A DNA stretch of 64,000 nucleotides from positions 9,195,042-9,259,041 of the forward strand of contig NC_037590.1 of assembly GCF_003073045.1 (NCBI RefSeq), read 5' to 3'. Below are positions 1 through 11,000 of this stretch, one piece after another (within the stretch, counting starts at the first letter, position 1; each line of letters begins with the position of its first letter). The position numbers were made by a program, and so were the translations under genes. Source of the DNA: Pomacea canaliculata (lineage: Eukaryota > Mollusca > Gastropoda > Architaenioglossa > Ampullariidae). The notes under the pieces were generated by a model. The model was given only the letters and a program-made list of their open reading frames with translations. It was not told the origin of the DNA and did no database searches.

Positions 1-1705
1 CATTTTAAAAAAATTAAGTTTTTGAATGGAAGATATCTCCATTTTATGTTTCTGAATATGATAAAATAATTTTTATTTAAAAAAAATGATGTATAAAGCA
101 ACATGATTTCTTAATGGTGTTGAGTTTTGGCTTTTTTGAATCACTTCCCTCCATCTCTTTTTGTAACTAAAATTGCATTTTCCTGGCTGGTATAATAGCA
201 AGTTTTAACTCTTTGAAAGTCTTTCATGTATCATCTATTTATGCCATGTGTTGAAATGTTCTTATCATTTAACAAAAAAACTGAAATAAATATTTACTAA
301 AAACTAATAAATGCTTTGGGTTTTGAAATGCACGACAAAATGCTGTCCTGGTTAGTTTAATGCAATTCTCTATCCGTTCATCTCCCTAGCTGCCCACTGC
401 ACAAAGGGCTTTGGATAATGCTGAAGGTGAAAAGTGGCCTACGCTTCACTTTCTGCAGTCCGAGTTCATGCAGGTTTCAAGATCTCCACACTTTGCTACC
501 GTTGTCTTCAAGCCCTTGCCTCGCCATATCTGACCTACAGATGCCTGTTTTGCCTTTCTCTGCCACAGAGAAATTTGGAAGATGCTCATTTTTTTGTACA
601 GGCACCACTAGATTTTTCTTTCCCTTTATTACATTTGAAGCCTCCAACTCTCATCTCAAAACCCATGTCTTTAAGAAATATCCTGTACAATCGGCAGCGA
701 GTCCTGGATCACATAACCATTGTTATCAATGGGAATCTTTTAAAAAATATGCTTTGCAGCTTTGGCAAAATGAAAGGGACTCAGACAAGCTCACTCTTTC
801 AAAAACTGTATGCCCCCATGGCATTTCAAACCGATGGGAGGGGGTCCTATAAAAGTAAAAACTGGACATTCTTTAGTCTGCTTTGCATGGGTGAGGGAGA
901 CCTTCCACTCTGCTCATACTGTGGGATACTAGTCATTTGTACAAGGCTCTCTAGTTTAAAAATATTTAAATGTTCTCTGAAGTTTTTAGTGCGATACTCC
1001 CTTCAAACCTTTTGGCCTATTTATGAAATATATTTTGCTTCTGCTGTAAGATGGCCTCTGGTGCTTACTCAATGTAGAATAATAACAATCTCTCATGCGT
1101 AAGTATGCATGCATGCACAGACACACAAATATGCACACTGGATATATTTTAACCATCTGCTCATGCAGACCAGCTAGGCTTGCTTCAGGCAAAGGTGAGG
1201 TACCCTGGTGGATTTAGGCTCGTGTTATATCAAAGAAATCGGACAAAAAAAAAAGGCTGCAGTCAAGACGTTGGACACAAAATGTAAGCTAATCTGATTG
1301 GTGAGAAATCAGTATGTTTGCAAGTGCTAGTGTGCATTCTTTATGCCGCGAACCACAAAAACATAACTCAGCAAAAGTAGATATTCAACATTTTATCGAC
1401 AAAAATATCGTTCCTAGTCTTCACAGAGACAGTCTCGCACTGAAAGGCACAAAATGCAAAATAATAAAGTAAACTGTTGAGTTGCTCAGGATGACATCAT
1501 GGAACCATTCAGATTTTCAAAAGAGGCAAGTATGACAAAGTCACCATAAGAAAAATGTATACTATATCTATATCCAACATTTTCAGAAATCTAGCATCTT
1601 CTGAAATATGAAAAATGAATATATTAAGATACAAATCACAAGGTCTATGATATGGAAATTACAAAATACACTCCTCTTCAATAGTGAACCATAACAGATT
1701 GCATT
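1..1705. other. Intergenic stretch with no gene found
   Basis: I see no exon with supporting splice sites here. The stretch is AT-rich and holds a LINE-like relic (listed separately) and a short CA-rich run near 1107-1140. The open frames over 418-1102 are explained by the relic. Confidence 0.5.
434..690 (+). pseudogene. Relic of a LINE reverse-transcriptase C-terminal end
   Basis: Conceptual translation around 545-690 gives fragments such as EKFGRCSFF and FEASNSHLKTHVFKKY. These resemble the conserved end of non-LTR retrotransposon polymerases, where an 'R-S-F-S-x-x-G-P-x-x-W-N' stretch is followed by 'F-K-x-x-L-K-T-H-L-F'. A similar fragment lies at 20985-21215. The reading is broken and short, so this is a dead remnant. 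Assignment rests on recognising the pattern by eye. Confidence 0.4.
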
Positions 1706-1711
1706 TTTATT
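1706..1711 (-). terminator. Candidate poly(A) signal of the DUF7802-like gene
   Basis: The minus strand reads AATAAA here, about 170 nt past the stop codon of the upstream membrane-protein gene. It is the nearest canonical hexamer I noticed. No cleavage site can be confirmed from sequence alone. Confidence 0.4.
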
Positions 1712-1881
1712 CATTGAAAACCATTATCAACAGACGTAATCAAAAGAAGTTGTTCCATCATGGAACAATCTATGTAAACAGAAAAGTTAACAAATCCAGA
1801 AAAAAATCATGCAATATTTTCAAATTAATATAAGGTTTAGCATGCTAAGCTTCCTGAAGTCTGCTGCTTCATGAATAGAAA

Positions 1882-4800
1882 TCAGTCTTTTTTAACTCGA
1901 TGGATACGATAGTTAGTTTTAGGCAAAGGCCCTGAATGAAATAATAGTTGCCAATACCAATACAAGCCTACAAAACAGAAAGAGAAAATGACCACAATGT
2001 ATTCAATGTGGTTTGGAAAAGGTGTGCCACACACTGTATACCATTCTTTTTCATCCCCAGGCATCACCTTAACACAGTGGAAATCAAAATAGTCCTCATA
2101 ATAGGCATCAACACAGAGAAATCTGGTCTTGCTCAGCACCTGGTGAAAATTGAAAAATGTTGAGTAGTAAGAATGTACCTGTGATCAGGACAATGATAAT
2201 GACAAGAAGTATTTCTCTCTGATCTATAGCAATCAACTCAGTCCAGTAACTTTATCAGAAAAGAAAGCAAAGGAATAATACATAACTCTCATGAAATAAA
2301 CACTAACTTTTAGCAAAGGCCATCAATCTGATATTTGACTACTATTAAAGCTCTTACTGATGTGACAAAAAAATAAGATAAGAATTTAAAATGCCACTTA
2401 CTGCTTTGCAGCAAAAAATATGACTGCTGAGTGATTTTCTAGAAAATTCTTTAACACCAAAATCAGCAGTAAAGCCTTACCATGCCAAAAGGAGTGTGCA
2501 CTGGCACTGTCACCCCACAAGGGCCAGTACGCTGATGATAACCAATGGAAACGGATGTTTCTGGCTTGGAAAAGAGAACTAGGTATATATAAAAGCTGTA
2601 ATGCAACAAGACAGCCAGAAAAATCTCCTTGGACTTTCCTGCAACAAAAATAAAGTTCAGAAAGTTTATAATAATAAACAATAAACAGATTTTTTTATAT
2701 ATAGTGTTTGTCCCCACTTTAAAGTAGGCTTAAGCATATGTTCAGAGGCTATTGAAATATTTTGTGAAATATTTTAGTATTTGGTATGTCTTGTCTGTTG
2801 ACAATGTAAGAGTTTTTGTGTGTGAAAAATTCATGCTTTGTGATCCCCTTTTGTGGACTTCCTTGCTGTGATTCATAATCTGATTGCATGCATTTACCTA
2901 TTTACGCTAGAAGAAACAAGGAAAAAAAAATCCAGGCTAAATAAACTATTTCACAGTTTAATAAATCCTTTCTTTAAAAAACAGCAACATAAATTAGTCT
3001 TCTCTGTTGCACGTTTGTAACTTTTGGTACTTAAATGTACTTATTTAAATATGCTGTATAGCATAATGCCATCCGACAGAACTCTACATTGCCAAGGTTT
3101 GGAGACTTTAATATGGTGTACATAAATACTCACTCGAAGAAGAAAAGGTCCTTGCTGTCTCAAAGGGATATCGGTCGGCACTCCAAACGATAAGAATGTA
3201 CAGGCATATCAGCATAAGCACACAGACTTCTGAATGAATTCCAAACAAGTCGTGTAGTGGGTGATAGACAGGCGCAAACTGCAGGATGCCTAGAGGCATG
3301 GAGAACAGCCCAGTCACTAATGCACAAAGTAGCTCACAAATAAACCTGTAGAAGAAATAAAATTACAGGAAATGCAGGGAGTTCACTGCAAAAGCTTCTA
3401 GCATATTCTAGACTCTAGTAAATACTAACTTTGGTCATAGTGTTATCCTTGTGCCACATATGCCAAATTATTTCCTTCCCAGCTACATCGTTAAGAGTTT
3501 GTTTTAGTTGTGCTCTACTGTTCGCATCTCTTATTTCCTTTAAAAATTAGTGTTCATGCAATAGTTTAAACTTCGAATATTTTGCCAGGGATTCAGTCCA
3601 TGCTCTTGTAAATGATCTGACTGTCAAGATGTCTGTAACTGTAAGGTTTGTCACCCTAAAAAATGAAAGTGTAGAGGTTTCACCACCACTCAAAGTCATC
3701 AAGTACATATTTCAAGAAAAGAGTCTCATACTTCCTCAGAATAATGTTAAAAAATAATTTTAAAAACTCCAATTGTTTGTCATGTCAAATTTTTCTCTTT
3801 CGGAGCTATTTCCAAATTGTGCTTCTTAAGGGGAAAAAACCCCAAGAAAAACCTAGAAAGACATTTGTGCATTGCATTTACTGTTGCAGAATTGAGTGTA
3901 TTTAAGACAGCTGAAAACATCATCTCAATGAAAAAGAAACTAATGCCAATGTCAGAGGCTACACTGAACAATGAATGCAATTTCACAATGAAACAACAGC
4001 TGAAATTTGTTGCTCTTATGCAAGCAGGCTAAACCAGATTTTGCGATTCAGATTTTCTTAGCTCTTTAACTCACCCAGATGACTGAAATTTGAACTCTCT
4101 GCGGCAACATATAGCACGTACTCCATGAAACACTAAAACTAAGCTGCTGGAAAAGGCAGCATGGAAATAGTAGGACGTCCAGGGAACCCAATAGTGGCGA
4201 TCAAATATGTTGGGATCATCATCATGCCACGTCCACCACAACAGCTTAACACCCATGATGTCAAATGGAATGTCCAAAAGAACAGCTCCTAGTCCAACTG
4301 TATAAGAATGGGTCATTGAGACAACTTTGTAATCTACAGTACCAAACAGCCATCTCTTTCTTACTTCACTATCTTTTATTTCCACAGACAATATGTCAAC
4401 AAATTTAACTCATGAGCTTAAATCTTGTCACTTTACAAATTATTGTAACCTCTTTTTGTTGTAAATTAGGGAATTTCTTAATGCAAGAATTATTTCATTA
4501 TTTCAAAAATGGCCTGCCTTTTTTTAAAGACTGAAAATATTAGCTTGATCCCAGATAATTTATCTCCTTACTATGAAATCAAACGATATCTTTTTAAAAG
4601 AGACGATAAGACACAAGGTATACAAAAATACAGTGGTGTTAAATTTACAAAAGGTGTGTACACTTTCTAAGCTTACCAGCAAAAGGTTCTGCCCACCAGC
4701 GAAGATTCATATGAGAGACTGCAATGGAAGCTGTGTAGATAAATGCAGGGTCTGGAACAAAACCAAGTCACAATATTGCTCAGATCTGAGATTTTAATAC

Positions 4801-7440
4801 AGTTGTTTACAACTGCCAAAAAAAAAAAAAAAAAAAAAAAAAAAGATTATTATGCTAGAGACTATGTCTGGTTGGTGTAGTATGAGAACATTTAATTTTT
4901 ATGTTCTAATATGTGACCAAATGAAAAAATGCTATGTCAGTGGTTTTTAACCGGGGTTCGATCGAACCCTAGGGGTTTAGTGAGTCGGTCTCAGGGGTTC
5001 GCCGGAGTCTAAGCCACAGAGGTCAAGACGCACCCGCAATTTGTGATGACTCTAAAGAAGGGTTTGGTGAATGTGCCTATGAAACTTGTGGGTTTGGTAC
5101 CTCAAACAAGGTTAAGAACCACTGTGCTAAGTGAAGAAAATTTGGGCAATGTTCTGGTTTGAGAGAGTAGCCTGCAAAAGAGTGAAAGACAGAAACAGGA
5201 CAAGAGAACAATTGTGCAAGCAAGTTGCACTGGCTAGAATCATAGCAATGTTTATCTCCTGCTTTATTCAACTGTGTCCTCATTGCCAAACACAAGCTCT
5301 GACCTCTACCTCTCTCAAGAAAGGATTTTAACAGTACAAGTGTTTCTTTATTTTAATATACTGATGTTGTATATGTAAAATCTTGACTCAAAAGAGGTGA
5401 CTGATCAAATGTTTTGACAATAAAATCATAGCTGGAAGAGTTTGTAGCAGAAATACCCGGAAATACATTAAACTGTAAAGGAAAGGAAAATAGTGTTAAA
5501 TATAAAAAAATAAAAAATAGAACTCACAAACAAACAAAATATGTAGAGGCAGACGCTGACCAAGTAGCATGACCATTGACTGTGCATGCCAAAAGTTGTC
5601 AATATCTAGAAAAGCGTAGGAGACACACTCAACAGTCAAACCATGAAGAACAGTTGCTAGCCAAAGCCATGGGTAACGGCCACCATTTCGTAGTGCTGAA
5701 ATCATAAAAAATTATTACTGATACGCTTATATCTTAATATAGCCAAGAGAAATTTCATAGTTTATTTTGGTTTACTTTCAAAAAACATATGAACAACAAT
5801 GCATGTTGCACCTTTAGCTAAAAAACCCAAAATTGTAAACTTCTTAACACATGGAAATACCATGACTCTCATCAAGCTGAATCTGGTTTAATTACAAAGA
5901 AAAATACTGACCATGGAGCAGTGTGAGGAAACCAAGACAATAGAACACAATCTCACAATACAAGAATGTGGCATGGTTCTTCAGGATGTCTTGAGGAGCA
6001 CGGAATCTGATCCACCAATTCAAATCCTGAAAAAGAAAGATGCTATTTACCTACACAATGACAGAGATACTATTTACTCATACAATTTCCCTTGTTTTGA
6101 ATGAAAATAATTCTGCAGATTTATATAATGCATACCTCCACTGTACTGTAGACTCAATGCACTTTACAAACATTTTCAGAATACCAAACACTGAAAGCAC
6201 ACATTCAAACTGATACAAAATTGATACACGTATTGATGACACAGACCAAAACATACCAGTAAGACACCGCCTATAGAGCCTTAACAACAGATATAAAAGA
6301 TGGAAAAATCTGCACCTCAAGCACGCCAGGGAAAGGAAGGACTGGTAGACTTTGAGTGGGAAAAAATGAATTTGAGATCTGTTCAAATATCTGACTTGAG
6401 GTAGTGCAGAATATATGCATTGAAATTCCTCTTTAACATTTTTCTATCAAACATGCCATAAGCCTTCATAAAAACTGTTCCTATGAAAAATACTTCCGAA
6501 TATGCTGTGCTAGGAAATATTTTAATTACATTTGCCATAACTGAGGCAGTGCAGGTGATTATAATTACTGCTTTTACATATGCTTGAAATGAATCTTCCT
6601 CATTTTCTTGTTTCCTAAGAGTGGATTATACCAAACCAATACGTAGAACTAATGTTTAGTGGTGGAATCTAAAGCTAGTTACGACAAATCTCCGAGGCAA
6701 TGACCAGTGATCACAGTGCCGACAGATGGGTTTTTTTCCGGGTTTCCTCCGACTTCGTGTGTCATTATTTAGTACCTATAATTAAGTGGATATTGAGGCG
6801 AATAAATGCAATTTGTTTCACGTTTAGTGAGCCTGAACGTTTGTGGCAAAGCTATTTCTGCAAATATTCTTAATATTAAGATATTTTTCTTTTGACTTTT
6901 TGGTGAACGACTTTTATAAGTATTTCTATTTCGACTCTGCAGTACCTTAATTAGTTTGACTCCCAGCTCTAACGTCCCTCCCCACATTTATTCTCCATCT
7001 CCTGCTGGTTCAGTTTTGAAAAGTGCTGCGTGTGAGCTGTTGTTTATCAATATAAAAGCGCAAAAAGAGACTAATGCTACTATAGTGGCCAATGAGCAAT
7101 TTTTCCGTAGTAAACGCTGCATACAAGATTTAAAAAACAATAAAGCAAATTCATACAAGACTACTTAATATAGAAATTCATGCTGATAAATCAGACATAA
7201 CAACTGATGGACTGTTCACACAACGTGAAAGCTGAGCATAGTCCATAGACTAGTACTAGAATAAGCAACAAGTTCAGGTACAATTATTTAGGAGAAAGCA
7301 AAAGAAAATTCAAATATAGGCCAAGGCGCACTGCTAGCGATAACTTTAAGCTGAGCTATGCTAACAGCATACAATACCTTGTTAGGAATGGAAATGTATT
7401 GCTTTAATGAGGCCACTGCAGCCTTAAAAAGGTCTTCCAT
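1882..7440 (-). CDS. Multi-pass membrane protein of unknown function (DUF7802-like), 8 exons, 423 aa
   Basis: Exons in transcription order: 7440-7378, 6026-5912, 5695-5528, 4751-4677, 4297-4075, 3345-3134, 2638-2481, 2139-1882. All introns are GT-AG, phases agree, and coding length is 1272 nt. The start has a good context (AAAATGG). By eye there are about nine hydrophobic segments. They begin near residue 42 (LYCEIVFYCLGFLTLL) and end near residue 400 (YIVVIFSFCFVGLYWYW). The hallmark block is at residues 161-186, with WWTWHDDDPN, then FDRHYWVPWTSYYFH, preceded by DIPFDIMG. I recall this signature from invertebrate proteins annotated only with DUF7802; no reaction or partner is known to me. 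The acceptor of exon 5 was chosen at 4297 because it has a pyrimidine-rich tract and restores phase; an earlier acceptor would add residues. The gene is divergent from CCDC6. The domain name is from memory; the gene itself is well supported. Confidence 0.85.
4818..4844. repeat. Poly(A) run of 27 nt
   Basis: An uninterrupted A run lies just upstream of exon 4 (in genome order) of the minus-strand membrane-protein gene. It may be the tail of a degraded retroposed sequence, but I see no clear body or target duplication. Confidence 0.6.
4938..5124. mobile_element. Non-autonomous hAT-like element (187 bp)
   Basis: The left end reads CAGTGGTTTTTAACC and the right end GGTTAAGAACCACTG, so the ends are inverted repeats differing by one base. 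Flanking 8-mers TGCTATGT (4930-4937) and TGCTAAGT (5125-5132) match at 7 of 8 positions, fitting the 8-bp duplication of hAT transposons. The interior is GC-richer than its surroundings and has no transposase. It sits in intron 3 of the DUF7802-like gene. Confidence 0.8.
6112..6185. repeat. Interspersed repeat fragment ('TTTATATA...GCACTTTACAAAC')
   Basis: The text TTTATATAATGCATACC followed by CAATGCACTTTACAAAC resembles a dispersed invertebrate repeat whose consensus has 'TTTATATAGCGC' and 'CAAAGCGCTTTACAA'. A related copy is at 30012-30125. It lies in intron 1 of the DUF7802-like gene. Confidence 0.4.
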
Positions 7441-8016
7441 TTTTATCCGCAGCACAAGGAATGAAGATGTTTTCGAGCAGCTGTATGCAAATAATTAAAA
7501 AAATCCGGCGTAGTTATTGGGGGTGGGCGGGACATACGTGACCCATGACCTTTAATGTAGCCTCGGTTTGAAAATGAGTCCCTGTTTCCTGTCTTTAGAG
7601 TAATCCTTAATCTGTCTTTTTTTCAAATTATGAACGTGATGGTTTTTACAGGAAAAGCATAACATAGAAACAGACTCTTTTGTACCCGTATATGCTAATG
7701 GGCTATACTAAGAATGCACTGAAAATGTAATGATTGAAAATTCATCGTAATGATAATAATATTTACAACAATATTCCACCCCCTCCCCGCTGCCTGGTGG
7801 CATTGACCCTCTACAAAACCCATGGTGTGGCTTGATCGGATTACTGTTGACAAACACCTTGCTTTCTCGTTAAAGCCGTCGAAGGATACATTAAACCGAG
7901 CACTTTTAGCCATATAAGTTGCGAAGGTTTTACAGTACCTTATGGAGGGCACATTGGATATGCTTTAAACCGGCGAGACCGCAATTTAAGTTTCGTTCGT
8001 AATCACAAGTGGAACA
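7441..8016. promoter_or_regulatory. Shared bidirectional promoter of the DUF7802-like gene and CCDC6
   Basis: The two start codons are 576 bp apart on opposite strands, so both promoters and both 5' UTRs must lie here unless there are upstream non-coding exons. I see no TATA box near either start. The segment contains local GC-rich patches (7515-7550, 7785-7800) unlike the AT-rich introns. Co-regulation is inference. Confidence 0.6.
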
Positions 8017-11000
8017 ATGGCGGACAGTGCCAGTGAGCTGGAGAGTGACACGAGCTCAATAGATGGAGGTCCTACCCTCAAGCCTCCATCTCCTGCTCAT
8101 ATTGAACAGCTTCAAAAGAGAATTGAATCTCTTCAACAAGAGAATAGAGTCTTGAAAATGGAACTTGACTCGTACAAGGCGAAATGTAAAGCACTGCAAG
8201 AGGAAAACAGAGAGTTGCGCAAAGCCAGCGTTTCCATCGTAAGATTTGGTTTCATGTTTTTTGACAGATTGTAATAAGTTGCTGTTGGGTGTTAAATTTT
8301 GGGTACATTTTCAGAATTTATTTCAGTTCTACCTGTTATTTTAAGTCGAGAGTCGTCTTAACTGTTTGGTCCGTGAGTCATTTTCTAAACTAAGCATTAA
8401 AAATGAGTCAGTAAATGACAAGGATTTTTGTATATGCAGGAAGTCATTCTGTTTGTCATAGTGTCAAATTTATGCTTATGAATATAGAAAACTACTTAAA
8501 TCGTTCAGAAATAGTAAGAGCTGAGTATTTAAAAGTATGATGTATTGGTATATGCTTGATAAACTGTCCTGTCTTTAATCTAAAATCCTAGAATGATGCC
8601 AATGCCAGAAATGATTCTTCATCAGAGACTGTAATGCTGTAAATCAGTATTTTTGCTATTTAGTAGACACATGTCAACTGAAAAGACAATAACACTACAA
8701 CAGGTCTTAACATTTGTTCTGGGCGGCCTACTTTGTAGGGGTAGAGGGAGACATGCATTTTTCAAATCCTTTGCAAATATGTGTCATGATGTCCACTGAT
8801 TACTGTACTTTAATCATAGGCAAGCAATTAATACTCATTAACTTGTAACATAACAAGTGGGAACAGATTGCCACAAAAATTACTTAAGAAAAAAGTAAAG
8901 CTTAATGACAAAATTAGCACATTAGTGACAAAATTAATAAAAAGGGATGTCACATTTAGCAACAATAAGTGAGCGACGTCAGCTGTCGGTCTGAAGTATG
9001 TAAACAAGATTAGAAATCATGACATCATTGCTACATCAGCCTAGATTGTTTTAGAATGTTCAAGCTATATATAGCTCCTTCTGGAACCTTCTACTTTTGC
9101 AGCAGTTGGAGCCCACAGCTGTGAACATTGGGCACAAACTGGTTGCCCTTTGCAGGGTTCATTTGCTCTTTATACTTGAATGAGCTTCCAGTCAGCCAGC
9201 TCTGCAAAATACTCATTGGTCTAACTGAAGGACCCATGCTGGGGAAAGGACCAATTGGAAATGCATTGGCTAATTGTGCATAGTTGCCACTTGCTGCAGA
9301 AGGATTTCAACTCATTGCCGATAGCAATCCTCTTTCAGAAATCAAAGTTAGCGAACTTAGTAATGACCAAGCCTACCTATACAAAATGATCACAGCTTTT
9401 AGAAGTGGACACATTAGTGATGATATACTGCAGGAAAAGTCTGGGTCCATGGCGATGGACAGATGGCTCACAGACTTCAAGCAGGATATGTTGGCTGTAT
9501 GTGGCAACAGTTCAACCAAGTAATGAACTGTATTTCCTGACACACTTCATTGTCTGCTTGCTATGGACCTACATGGTTTAGCATCAAGTGTTACCCAAGA
9601 TGTATTGATGGACCAAAGGACTTGCTTTGACAAATTAAGCAACAGAGTTTATCATTAGCCTGCGAGGAATATAATATGGCCTATAGTGCAACAATGAGCA
9701 TACTGGGACCATCAGGAAAATGTTTTTCTGTTGATGCTTGGAGGTGACGATGAAGTGAATAGGAAGGCAACAAATAGCATTAATAAAGACCATTCGCCAA
9801 GTAAGCTGGTAGGTCTCAATAAGCAAGTCAGAGACTTTCGACCTTCCAAACTAAAGGAGAAGGCTCAAATGTTTCAAGACTTACTGCCATCAGTGGAGGA
9901 ACTCACACTGAAACCACCTCTCAGACAAAGAACTGAAGCAGCTTGTCAAGCAGCCTTCATCAGTTAGATAAAGCAGTAATCACATTTTTTTTTTTTTAAT
10001 GGTGTTGTTTGAGCTTTGTAACATGTTTAGTAATAATGCATCAGAATTCACGTGCTAACTGTTGATCAGAATTACTTTGTGGTAATATTGGTGTCATGAT
10101 TTAAGATAATTACCTTCATGGTTTGATCTCTAAAGGACTTGTTATTTTCAGCAAGCCAAAGCAGAGCAGGAGGAAGAATTCATAAGCAACACCTTGCTGA
10201 AAGAAATTCACTCACTGAAAAAGGAAAAGGAACGTTTGGCTATGAATTACGAGCAGGAAGAGGAATACCTCACAAATGACCTCTCCAGAAAATTGTTCAA
10301 GGTTGTATCTTGGCTTCATTTCCTGTTCCAGTGTTTGCATGAAAATTTTTCTTGAATCACAAGTTTTTGGTTTTTGTTGGCAGCAACTTCTAGCAGTGAG
10401 CCATTACGATGTAGTCATGTAGAACTCATGTCACTTATGGTGACCAGCTTCTTTCTTGATATAAAGAGACCTCTTGGAGATTACTTCATAATCATTGTCA
10501 CGTGTATATTACCTTCAGTATAACAGACCATCCTTCCTTTCAAGTAATCTGTCCTTTTGGCTGTGATGCTTTTTTCCAAGAGTCAGGTGGTTAAGAGGTT
10601 TAAAGATAGACCAGTCAGATGCCATTACTGTGAAAAGTGAAAGAGCAAAAAAATTTGTTGCCCTGACAACAAAACTAATACTAAGTGAAATAAAACTAGG
10701 TTGTAGGCTAGTGAAATGCAGAGAAGAAAAAGATTTCATTTTGTAGCAAATCTAAAAGAGTGCAGCTTTGTCCTGTACTGCAATCCCACAGATTTGGTGG
10801 TAATAATTAAGGGACAAAACAGCTACAATATGGGCCATTAGTAAATCATTATTTTGGCAGGTTAAGCATTTTTCCTAAAGCAGATATGCTGTGTTCTTTT
10901 GGGTGAGCTTTTATAGTAGAATTCTTATGTTTGGGGAAATTAAGTTTTGTTAATCATTATGAGACCTATAACAGTTAGTTCTCTAAGTTAGTAACACTTT

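Noticed and set aside
4071..4391. Longer exon 5 of the DUF7802-like gene, using the full open frame
   Set aside because: The region before 4297 does not fit the flanking protein; the acceptor at 4298 has a pyrimidine tract and joins PFA to VGLGAVL smoothly in phase.
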